Source: Platynereis dumerilii (Eukaryota > Annelida > Polychaeta > Phyllodocida > Nereididae). From it: a stretch of 64,000 nt of DNA. Every line of letters starts with the position of its first letter. Positions within the stretch are counted from its first letter, which is position 1. Of this stretch, positions 1 through 11,040 are shown in pieces. A program made the position numbers and the translations under genes. The DNA is taken from contig JAPTHN010000011.1 of assembly GCA_026936325.1 (NCBI GenBank), forward strand, positions 2,795,001-2,859,000, read 5' to 3'. Below the pieces are notes generated by a model. The model saw nothing but the letters and a program-made list of their open reading frames with translations. It did not search any database and was not told the DNA's origin.

Positions 1-640
1 ATTTACTTAACTTGCTTCACCTGATTGCTTTGCCTATCTTGCTTTACCACAGGTATTGCTTTACTTAACTTGCATTGCCTGCATTGCTTTACTTATCTTG
101 CTTCACCTGCATTGATTTACTTACATTGCTTCACCTGATTGCTTTGCCTATCTTGCTTTACCTGTATTGCTTTACTTAACTTGCATTGCCTGCATTGCTT
201 TACTTATCTTGCTTCACCTGCATTGATTTACTTACCTTGCTTCACCTGATTGCTTTGCCTATCTTGCTTTACCTACATTGCTTTGCCTAATTGCTTGTTT
301 ACCTGTATTGCTTTTTAAAAGCAAGTTATTTGATTTGCCTACCTTGCTCTGCCTGCATTGCTTTGCCTGCATTGCTCTACATGCATTGCTCTACATGTTT
401 TGGTTTACCTATCTTACTTTTCCTGCAATGCTTTGTCCCTTGTTTTGCCTGCATTGCTCTTCATGTTTTGATACACTTACTTCTTGCATGAATTAGCTGC
501 CTTGGTTACTTTGCCTACTTTACATACTTTGCCTTTTTTGCTTATTTGAATGTCTTGCTTCTTCTACTATATATATGCGTTACCCATCACATTTCCCTGT
601 ATTGCTTTGCCTGTCTTAGCTATGCCTTGCCTTGCCTGCA
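1..640. repeat. Degenerate TTGCYTTRCCT-type repeat with a longer period
   Basis: The stretch is built from short variants of TTGCTTTACCT, TTGCCTGCAT and TTGCTTCACCT. A longer period of about 111-114 bases is visible, because the block beginning GATTGCTTTGCC recurs at about 23, 137 and 248. After about 300 the order decays and only the short motif remains. The open frames here carry Leu/Cys/Phe-rich translations that simply reflect the repeat. I see no gene. Confidence 0.8.
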
Positions 641-3600
641 GGACCTTGACAGCCAGGTCAATACACAATTGCTGACAAGGACATTTTCAGCTCACAGGCC
701 AATTAGGTGGAGTGTGTACATGCAGTAGCAATGGATCATCAATATAATGGAAGTCAGTTTACCTGCTAGATGTTTTGTCCTGCCACAAATTGTTTTTTCT
801 TCTTGGTGAAAAATACATGCAGTGGTGTACAGTGATCCTGGTCTTCCACACTATATACTCATGCAGCAAAATGTCAAATGGTTGGGGGTGACCCTTGCCA
901 TTTGGATGGACTGTTTGACAGCTTGGATGACATTATTTTGGACATTGAACAATTGTACTTGTAAACGAACCTTGGATATATTATTGGGTAATCACAAGCT
1001 TTGATCTGGTGCATAAACGAAATGTTGAATTGGACATAATTGAATCAAGGAAATGTTCTGGGCCTTCCAGGTGGTATTCTTGGTATCCTTATGAATGCAC
1101 CTACACTCTGCTCCAGGCCAAAGTACTTGGATGTTTGGGGGTATGTCATTCCTTGGGAGTCTTGAGCAGGAAGACTTATTAGTGGTTACTTAGTAGTCAC
1201 TCTACACAGACTAGTCAGTGACTACAGGTAATGGCTTTGTGTTGTAATCTGGAGAGGTTGGAGGGCTCGAGACAGAGAGGTCCTCAGAAAGTGGAATTAC
1301 GTGGGAGCATACATTGTAGGAGCCTCCACAGAAGCCCATCTATAGACTGGTGCCATGAAGCAACTTGCACATGATGTGCCAGAGACATCCTGGAATCGTG
1401 GAATCAGTCTTATTAATGTGCAGTATTCTGTGCCCACGTCACTTGGGGAAACTTGTTGAGATAATCACTATGACCTGGTGAATAAGTATTCCTCATTTCT
1501 GGAGATGAAGTCACCAAGAGACTCAACCATTTCTTTATGCTCCTGTGAGTTGCACGTGGGCTGGCTCTCCATTCAGCACTTTTCAGCATTTCATTATTGT
1601 TATGATTACAACTCTTGACAAGCGACACAACCCCAGCAATCCCTGTGCCCCCTACACACACCTCACTGAGACCTCAGTCACCAGTGGAGCACAGTGTCTG
1701 TTCAGCACAGCCGACAGTTTAAAAATGACTTTGCGTTTGCTTTTTGGGTATAGCATATCAGAGGCAGTTTGAATGGAGAGCTGAAATGTTTGAAAACAAG
1801 CATCGGGTTTCAAGTGGCAGGGCCGTGTAGGCTGGACAAACTGAGCCTGGGCAGAATGCTGGCAAAACTCAGGCCAATACAGGATACGTGGGGGAGGGAG
1901 GGGGAGAGGGAGCAAGGACGATTCACACTTGTTGAATAATGCTTGGTCGTCGCCAAACAAAGCCCCCGTCTCCTTTCACACCCTCTAGGTCCTGGGGCCC
2001 TTTTTTCCACCACATCACACAACCTGTCATGTCTCGTTTTGAGGGGCCCAAGTCAGTCGGCAAAGGCACCCTGACATATTTCAATACAGAAGTTAGTTCC
2101 AAGACAAATAAGCAAACATAATGCGAGCACAATTATTAGTCTCCCAGCCACAAGGGCCTCACAAGTGACATTCTGGCTTGTGCCCTCCTGGGGCAATTCA
2201 AACAGGATTTACAACGCAAATTAAAAATGCCACTCTTCATATTTCTTTTGCATTTTTATTCGCATTAAGTGTTTCTTGTCAGGCATGCTGCTGCATTGCT
2301 GCTGTGTGTGAGGTATACTCTGTTTGCAATGCTCCTCTCTTTCTGTTTGCTCAATTGCACAATTGGACATAATCTCTTTTGGTTGCATACCTTTCATCTT
2401 GATTTAAATTTCAATCGGTCGGTATGAAAATCAGCTTTAGAAATATTTCCAACTTAAAACAAAAGGCCGAAGGTTACCACTAATCATTTGACCATTTTGG
2501 TTAATTATTGAGTATATTTAGTAGTATGTAACCCACATTGAAGTGGTGTTTTTAGTATAGGTCTCTAGGACAAGTACACTACTAAACAGAGATGCTGAAA
2601 AGGGGGCTATAACTGTGGAGACTGTACTGACTGTTGACAGTCATTTTGTGATTGCTGCTTGTGGTTTTCTGATAAAGCCAGGATGATGGAAATGACTTGG
2701 GCCATGAATCAGGGAAGCTATGATAGCACAACATGATGGCTACTGCAGGGGATTATCGACTACTGATAAATCTTGTGATCTGGTAGTGCACCCTGTTGCA
2801 CCCAGTGCAACTCTCTATCCTCCTAGTCTTGTGTTTGCTTAGCAGGGCAGTGCAGGACTGCGGGTCACTAGTACTCATTTTCATGCTGCAGAAAGCTATT
2901 ATCTTTTGGGTGCCTCATGAAAGGACATTATAAAAGTACTGGGCAGATGAATTATTGTCTTCTATTCCATAGAGGATGGCTGGCCAACCACTGAAATAAA
3001 AGTAAACTTGATGAGAATGGCAGTGCTTTGCTTTATTATATTGTGATATAAGATCATCAGCTTGCCCATCAATCAATAGCCATGCCTTATTATGTATGAA
3101 TGTTCCTAATCATGCTGAAGTGTAAGTTTGTTATTGGGTCTTCAGATTTCCCATGGAGGGAGTTTAGATAAATGACTCGTATTTCATGTTGCATTTTTTG
3201 GCTATCAGAAAAAATATATTGGCAAATTACTTTGCTTATTTCATCTGACAAGACCTCTCCCCACGAGCCTTTGCAACCGACATCAGCTGCAGATAAACCC
3301 CCATGGATGCAGATTAGCCCAAAAAAGTGAAAAGGGAAAAAGTACAACCCACTGATAGTGTATCTACAGTCCCACTGGGTTGCCTGGCCCAGAATGCCCG
3401 CCTATCAGAGCATCAGCCCAACTGGATGTGGCAACGTGAACATAGCCATTTAATATTTTCCATCAATCTCATTTCTATTCTGGTTTATGTCAACTTTAAT
3501 ACACTGCAGACATCGCCAAAATCTGTCTGATATGTGTTATTAACTATGCACAAAAACTAATGACATTTCATTGGAAATATGGATTGAAATTGACCAAAAT

Positions 3601-4214
3601 GGCAAGTAAATGAGTAAATGTACAATGTACCAAGTGGTGGAGGGTCAGTGAATATCAGGGAGATTGCCTGGCTCCACAACAGTGCAGTCTGTTGCTCCAT
3701 GTCTCATCCCTGACTCTTGGCTGCAGATGCCCAGGATCAAGGACTACCACTCTACCAACTGAATTCCACATTCTACCAACCACTCCAGAATGCCTCCTGG
3801 TTATGTGGATTTATCTCAAGCCTGCTATATGCGATTCATCAATTTATTTTTTCACTTCTCTGCCTCATTGGAGTCAGTGCCCCGGCAGCCATGCCTTGTG
3901 AATTCTCAGCAGAATCTCAGAGCAGAGTGTGGGAGAAAATATGAACCTTTTTGACAGCGATTAAGTTATCATCATTTTTAAATTCCTGTGCTATAAAGTT
4001 TCGTTCTTGGTGATAAAGAGAATCAAATTGGAATTCCAACACAACAGAGGAACACTGGATCAGCCATTTGAGCCTGCAGTCTGCCCTGAGTCCTGCCTCT
4101 GGACCTGCCCTCATGCTGGTCTCATATCAGTATCAGCTGCAGGAAACCTACAGGAGGCCAGGAGCATTTCCACCACCCTCCATGCATAAAAGTCAATTTA
4201 AAATCAATTCAGTC
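641..4214. other. Unassigned sequence, no gene seen
   Basis: About 3.6 kb without a coding region I can support. Open frames are short (about 100 codons at most), lack domain signatures and overlap in several frames. No tRNA, long tandem repeat or inverted-end element was recognised. It may be intergenic DNA or part of the 5' intron of the downstream SMOC gene. The sequence alone does not decide this. Confidence 0.5.
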
Positions 4215-5410
4215 AAGAGGAACTTTTTCGTTAGGTTTCTCATATTTATCGGATTATATTGCTGCTTTTGCTGATTTCTTGCTTATTGAACTTAGTGAAA
4301 AGTAATCCAAAGTATAGAGACTCAGGAAGCTATTGGTGGCCATTGCTTGGTCGGTCTTGCTTTGTGAAGCCCACTTTGTATAGAGATGCTTGCTTGCTTG
4401 CAAGCGGCATCTCTATTGTGGAAAGAAGGCTCTGAAACTTATGACAACTTCCTTGGTCATGTTGTTTCATCTCTGTCATTAAAACTTTGCACGCAGTCTC
4501 AATAGAATTTTATCTTACGTTGATAAACTTTTAGTGTCTTTCTGAGTTGAAGAAATTAATAAAGAAAACAAACAGGCTGAGTTTCTGCAGGACAAAGGTC
4601 AATCACCAAAAGTAGGTCACAGGCCAGATACCCTCCAGCAGGTCTAACTGACATATACCCTTGTGCAGGTCTCACATGCCAACTATGCTAGATACCCTTG
4701 TGCAGGTGACAGGCAAAGGGGTAGATACTATCATGGGCAGTCTATCTTCGAGCATCTCTTAAAGTGCTTGCACGTTATTTTTGGTGATATGTCATCTGTC
4801 AATTGGCTATGAGTGCTTAACTCCTGTTGCTATGGCCGGTCTGGTATTAAAGGGGCTGTAGCTAGAATCAGATAGAAGCTGCCAGGGCAAGTGGTGGTCA
4901 ATGGTTATGCAGGTGAGCCCAGGAGGGTGATCCATGGAGGGAAGGTGAGCTGCAGGAAAATCGACTCCGTTAAAAAATAACTTTTTTGTTGGTTTCTCTG
5001 ATGTGCTGGACTTACTTTTGCCACTTGATGAACTAATCTTAGTGAAAAGTAATCCAATATATAGAGACTTAGAAAGCTATTGGTGGCCATTGCTTACCAA
5101 TGGCTGGTCTTGCTTGGAGAAGCCCAGTTTTTGGAGACTTGCCATCTGTCAATTGGCTGTGAGTGCTTAACTGGATTGTAATGGCCTGTCTGGCAGGAGG
5201 CTCAGGGCAGTTGCCTGTGTGGCAGTTGTCTGTGTGGGCTGTAGCCATTGTCACGACGATTATGAGTCTGTGTGGCCATTAAGGAGTAGCCCTGCAGCTA
5301 GAGGCAGCTAGAAGCAGCCAGAGCAAGTGGTGGTCATGCAGGTGAGCCTTGTAGGGTGAGCCTAGGAGGGTGATCCATAGAGGGAGGGTGAGCCGTAGGA
5401 GGGGAGCCAG
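4215..5410. repeat. Local tandem duplication with two blocks, A-B-A'-B'
   Basis: Block A (about 4219-4380) and A' (about 4975-5140) share the run TTAGTGAAAAGTAATCCAA followed by TATAGAGACT and GCTATTGGTGGCCATTGCTT. Block B (about 4794-4960) and B' (about 5142-5405) share GCCATCTGTCAATTGGCT, GCAAGTGGTGGTCA and GCAGGTGAGCC, then GGAGGGTGATCCAT. The order A-B-A'-B' indicates one tandem duplication. The first copy has about 390 extra bases between A and B. The copies differ by substitutions and small indels, so the event is not recent. No coding sequence is evident in either copy. Confidence 0.75.
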
Positions 5411-6107
5411 CTTGAGTCAGGGTGAATTGCATGGCCATTAATGGGCAATGGGGAGACAGTCGTGTCGTCAGTTTGTCTGTCTCCTTTCTGTTCTTCACTT
5501 TTTCCGTTTTCTTTCCCAAGGTAGCTCAAGGTCCCACGACGATTGTCAGGGGACTGCACACGCACAGGCCAGGACTTTTCTCACCTTTCGGGGGGAGGGC
5601 CCCGGGCAGTCTGCGCCCTTGGCTCCTGGGGGTGGCCACGCGCCCCTCCCCAGCTCCCCCTGCTCTTGTCTCCCTGTGTAGTCTAGTCATCCTCTGCCCA
5701 AGAAAGCTGCTGCAAAAAATATGACATGAACTCACCAAGGTCTGGTTGCAAAAACCCTCGTATATTACAATGCATTTGTCTGCAGCATTACAATGTCTGC
5801 CCTGTTCTCACGCATTTTCTCCAGGCAATATTGTGTTATTATTAGTTTTTCTGCATTAAATTGTTCCCATACATTGCTGGCAAATTTGTGCATGTTTTGG
5901 TAAAGGGTTGTAGGTCGCCTCAACTACACCCTCAAATTAAATGCAATTAGGAGATAAGGCTCGTTACATATCAGTGCATTGTTAATTCGGTGGAGAGGCT
6001 CGGGACTAATAACGGGAATTGAAGCGATAGGCCCCTCATAAAACAACCTTGACAATTATCATATTACCCTGAGCAAGTGGTTCGCTGATACGATCTCTGG
6101 GGGAGAC
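5411..6107. other. GC-rich then AT-rich unassigned stretch
   Basis: 5570-5700 is unusually GC-rich for this window and includes GGGCCCCGGGC. 5900-6060 is AT-rich with homeodomain-like CAATTAG and TTAATTC, and a GATA-like GAGATAAGG. No open frame has domain content. A regulatory element is possible, but this is speculation from motif appearance only. Confidence 0.3.
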
Positions 6108-6175
6108 AAAAAAGGGCCGGGCGAGGTGACAAAAAGGGCCGGGCGAGGTGACAAAAAGGGCCGGGCGAGGTGACA
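6108..6175. repeat. Three-copy 22-bp tandem repeat
   Basis: Three consecutive, nearly perfect copies of a 22-base unit that begins AAAAAGGGCCGGGCGAGG and ends TGAC. It is very GC-rich compared with its surroundings. Confidence 0.9.
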
Positions 6176-9100
6176 AGTGTGTCGGGCCGTCCCCTTCAAT
6201 CAAGCGGCCCCGTCTTCTTGGCTAGTCACATTGTCGTCTCTGGGAAACTCACACCTGTAATTGTAAGATGATCCCACAATCAGTGTCTCGCTGTGTCTTT
6301 TCTGCTCAGCACACAGAGCAACACTGCCCTGCAACCAGGCTTCAGGGAGCTTCAGGGGCAGCAAATTGCAGGCTCACTCCTCCATGGCTGGCCCACTGGC
6401 TGCATCTGACTGCTTCAGGCTGGGCCAGATTTCTTGCTGCAAAGTGAACCTGCCTCAGCTGAGCTGGCATACCTTGAGAATGTCATAGGTCACCAGGAGC
6501 CATGGAGTTATCTGTCTAGCTACATGAGAACTGTAGACCATGTGCAATAAATATGCTGGCAATACAGTGAATAAGTACAGTGAATACACTGGCAATATGT
6601 GTCCACCTGCTTGAGCTGCTTGTCAGTGCTTCAGCTGGGAATTCCTGGCCCAGCAGTCTGTCTCCTGCTAGCTCCTGCTCTAACCTTGATATCAAGCTCA
6701 GTTCAAACCTCAGGAGACCACTGCTCCTGAAAAGATCCACTTAATGTTTTGCTAGCAAATCTGTCATTTTAACACTTTTTGTGCTTATGCCTAAAATTGC
6801 AGGCCTGCGCCACATTCCAAGGGGGGATCAAGTCACCGGCGTGCTGTGAAATCGCCCCCGTTTAGTCCATTGCCAATCTGTTATGCTGGGAATTACACAG
6901 CAATTGCGCCATGTGGCTGTGCATTGGCCAGGTTTTACGGTTTCACAAAGACAAGTCAATAGAAAAAGTTGATGGGGGCCCAGAGGCAGTTTAAAGGAAG
7001 CTAGGCAGCTGATGGGAAAGCAGAGCGCAGGTATAGCAAGCAGGGGCAAAGGATGATGGGCTGTGATGGGCTTCGGATCAGTTTACCTGTCTCGCCGTGG
7101 TACGTCTGCCCAGTGGGGGGCTGCATTGCTCATGGCCACGATGCCTCTTGACTTGTGTTAAAGTCCCCTCTCAGCAGGATGCCTGCCTCTCCCTTAATGA
7201 ACACTGCTTTGCTTGTAAACCACAATTCGCCACAGACGAGTCTGTGTCATGGGCCTGCCACTGGCTCTGCAAGACCATGCCAGACATCCAATGCTAAATG
7301 TTTTTAAATCAATTTTGTGTGACAAAAAGTGTTTGCTTCAATCTTACAAGCATTTTGTCACCCCTCAAGTCTAGTCACCTTTCTTGCCAATTAGCCCGGG
7401 TCACTTCACTCCTGTGGCAATAATGAACAGCATGAACGTCAACTTTTGTCATTGCTGCATTTTTGTGGTTGTCTCACAAACTCAAGTCAGGCGGAGTCCC
7501 TCAAATACTTAATTGCTTCATGTCTCATCGAATTTCCTCGATTCACTCTGAGGAGGACTCTATTTAAGGCTGAGTTTTTCTCTCCCCAGGAGTGTCATGC
7601 TTGGTGTTATTTAGCTTATACTGGAGTCCTCTGTAATTTGGGGACATTTGTTTAATCACATACTGTCATTAGTTTCCAAAAAAGTATTCTGAAAAGTCTA
7701 ACGTACAATTATTGCGAGGTATAAACTCCCTGGCAAGTCTCACTTTGAGTGGTCTACGTTTGGTCCCTGTGAGCTACCACTTTATAGGCTGGTAGTATTT
7801 TCTATATGAGGTCGTGGCACCATTATATTCGGCATTCCAATGAAGTTTTTAAAGGGCAGCAGGGAAGGTACGTCAACTCTGGATCTTATATGTTTGGCAA
7901 CTGGCGAATTCACAGGTGTTCTCAGGTTTCTGAAAATTACACAACAGTGTGATAGAATCAACATGTTGGAGCAGAGAGGCATGGTGGTTCTTGTGACATG
8001 GCACATCTTGAATTGTCAGGAACATATCATTTTGTGTGCAAATGCAAATCAATACTTTGTACATACAAATCCAGACTATGGCCACACAAAGCCTCCTCCT
8101 GGCTCAGGCTGGCTGGCCCCATTGTCTCTGCTCACTCCTCCACACCAGACCGGACCAGACACACTTCCAGGCTACTGTTTGCTTGACTCTGGCCACTGAG
8201 GAGGACAGGAGAGGCCAGAGGTTTAATGTGCATGTACAAGGGCATCATACATCTCTCTTGGTGGAAAGTTGTTGCAATGTCAGCATTCAGCAATGACCTC
8301 CAAATGAGAGAATGACAATGAAATAGAACCAATAAATTAAGAATATATGCCATTTTAGTCACTGTACATAATACAGTTGCTCTCAAAAGTAGTGTACCCT
8401 TGAACGATTTGCCAGTGAATTCCATGTAATGACTGTCAAATGCTAACATCACCGATGTTGCATAATTATGTCATTGATACGATGCTTGCATCATACCATT
8501 CGTGTCGCTTCCTACATCTATAGCATGGGCATTGGATTTGTGTGAGAGGTCTTTAACTCTTTCTGCTCGATATGGGGTCATTAATTATCTTGCAAAATCA
8601 AGTACATCATCCAGTCCATTGGAATAGCAATGGGTTTGTGTACTTTTATGTCCCCCACTATATGCATGGTTATTGGCATGTCATATGTCTTACCTCCATG
8701 GTGTAAGAAATAAGCTGAGACTGATTGAATTGTCGATGTTTAGCCTCAATGTTTGTTTTGGCATAACATAATGTTACAGCTGAACAGATCCAATATTCGT
8801 CAATTCTGAAAACTATTGCTCCTCACACAGACTTGTACACATCCTGGGAGGTTTGGAGTATTGTATTGAGTTGTATGAAGAGAGTTATGAATATCAAAGG
8901 GGTGAGAAAAGGCAGAGTGAGAAAAGGCAGAGCAGTGAAAGGTGAGCCTGGAATGGTTTCTTCACAAAAGAGCTGATGAGACGTCACATCCCTGGGGGCC
9001 AGATGAGAGTTGGTATTTTGGCAGGTGCCAGAGGAAGGATCAGGTTGCTCACGGTTTGTGTTTGACTTTACCAAACGAATCACCCTGTCAAGTGTATATT

Positions 9101-9924
9101 TGTTTGTCCAGCCTGCACGTGGGTAAATACCTCTATTTATTATTTCCAATGGAGTGCTATTTCCCTGGGACCTGCAGCACAGTGTTGTGGTACACTGCTG
9201 TGGCACCTTGAGCCCTCAGCTGAGCCCCCAGAGCTCTGAGCCTGCAGAGAATGAAGTCTGGCTTCAGGATGTGCTCCATGAACTCACTGCTCAGGAATCA
9301 GGAGCTGGAATCCAGTGGAAGAAGAAAACCGAGAGAAAACATGCTGCAAATAGCTGCAATATGCCAATATGGAATGCTGGCCTCCGTGAATGCTGTTTTA
9401 TTGCTTGATAACTTGCTTTCTGTCTATTGACACACGTGCAATTCCCTCTCAAGTTTCATGCAGACTAGCAGCACCCCTTGGGGGAGGGGGGGGGGGTCTA
9501 CTGACAAATTATTGCCATTATCTCCTTTTTTCTGGCTAGGTACAATGGTACATGCTTCATGTCGTGGTTGTTATAATGCAATACAATGCACACCTGGCTC
9601 ATTGGTCTGCTGGTCTGGATGCATATTGTTGTGGCTGTGTGTGGCAATGATGTGAGTTGTAGTTGCTATGATTAATTTAGAGGCCTGAATTATCAATTGG
9701 TAATCTATGCTTATAATATGGCTAAGTGGCAGGGTGGTTGTCAGTAGCAGGTTGTGAAGCATTTTTACAAGAACAGGAAACCTAATCGAAAAATTAGAAT
9801 TTTTAAATTTCAAGAATAGAAAGTAGTCCATATTGCTCCATAATGGCTTTCAATATTATGGAAGTTATTGAGTCAATGACCACATGCCTCGCCATTATGG
9901 TTTACTTCACCGACCTGTAGTGTT
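6176..9924. other. Unassigned sequence, no gene seen
   Basis: About 3.7 kb with only short overlapping open frames (up to about 127 codons) and no recognisable domains. Small features are a G-run near 9480-9496 and a 15-base direct repeat (GTGAGAAAAGGCAGA) near 8905. No RNA gene or element end was recognised. Confidence 0.5.
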
Positions 9925-11040
9925 ATGCTTTCAGTCTGTCCATCAAATGTGTCATGCTTTCAGTGTGTCTGAGCTTGGTGTCACATTTGATTTGGGCCAC
10001 TGGTTGATGACTGGCTTTTTGTGACATCAAATGTGTCATGCTTTCAGTGTGTCTGAGCTTGATGTCACATTTGATTTGGGCCACTGGTTGGTGACTGGCT
10101 TTTTGTGACATCAAATGTGTCATGCTTTCAGTGTGTCTGAGCTTGGTGTCACATTTGATTTGGGCCACTGGTTGATGACTGGCTTTTTGTGACATCAAAT
10201 GTGTCATGCTTTCAGTGTGTCTGAGCTTGGTGTCACATTTGATTTGGGCCACTGGTTGATGACTGGCTTTTTGTGACATCAAATGTGTCATGCTTTCAGT
10301 GTGTCTGAGCTTGGTGTCACATTTGATTTGGGCCACTGGTTGATGACTGGCTTTTTGTGACATCAAATGTGTCATGCTTTCAGTGTGTCTGAGCTTGATG
10401 TCACATTTGATTTGGGCCACTGGTTGGTGACTGGCTTTTTGTGACATCAAATGTGTCATGCTTTCAGTGTGTCTGAGCTTGATGTCACATTTGATTTGGG
10501 CCACTGGTTGATGACTGGCTTTTTGTGACATCAAATGTGTCATGCTTTCAGTGTGTCTGAGCTTGATGTCACATTTGATTTGGGCCACTGGTTGGTGACT
10601 GGCTTTTTGTGACATCAAATGTGTCATGCTTTCAGTGTGTCTGAGCTTGATGTCACATTTGATTTGGGCCACTGGTTGGTGACTGGCTTTTTGTGACATC
10701 AAATGTGTCATGCTTTCAGTGTGTCTGAGCTTGGTGTCACATTTGATTTGGGCCACTGGTTGGTGACTGGCTTTTTGTGACATCAAATGTGTCATGCTTT
10801 CAGTGTGTCTGAGCTTGGTGTCACATTTGATTTGGGCCACTGGTTGGTGACTGGCTTTTTGTGACATCAAATGTGTCATGCTTTCAGTCGTCTGAGATCG
10901 ATGTCACATTTGAATTGGGCCACTGATCGGCGACTGGCTCTTTGTGACATTAAATGCAGGGTCATGCCCTCAGCTTGTTTGAGCTTGATGTCACAGTTTG
11001 GGTCAATGATCAGTGGTTGGCTTCTTATGACATGTTTCAG
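9925..11040. repeat. 84-bp minisatellite, 11 regular copies plus decayed edge copies
   Basis: The regular part runs from about 9941 to 10870 in units of exactly 84 bases. The unit contains ATCAAATGTG and, about 35 bases away, its inverse CACATTTGAT, so each copy could form a hairpin. Copies differ mainly at two sites: GCTTGGTGTC versus GCTTGATGTC, and GGTTGATGAC versus GGTTGGTGAC. Beyond 10870 the copies decay quickly and end near 11040, while the left edge stops abruptly. Because 84 is divisible by 3, one minus-strand frame stays open for 318 codons. This follows from the unit length and is not evidence for a protein. Confidence 0.92.

Noticed and set aside
2178-2372. Hydrophobic 64-codon frame as a possible SMOC signal-peptide exon
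   Set aside because: The hydrophobic run is not near a plausible N-terminus. No suitable donor with the required phase 0 was identified, and the distance to the next exon is nearly 29 kb.
7840-8452. 106- and 119-codon frames on opposite strands
   Set aside because: No domain content, no splice support, and low-complexity composition typical of chance frames.
9923-10879. 318-codon minus-strand open frame of 28-residue repeats
   Set aside because: It follows exactly from an 84-base tandem unit with no stop in that frame. There is no unique N- or C-terminal domain, signal peptide or splice evidence.
9925-11040. CRISPR-like array
   Set aside because: Units are contiguous with no unique spacers, and the genome is an animal's.
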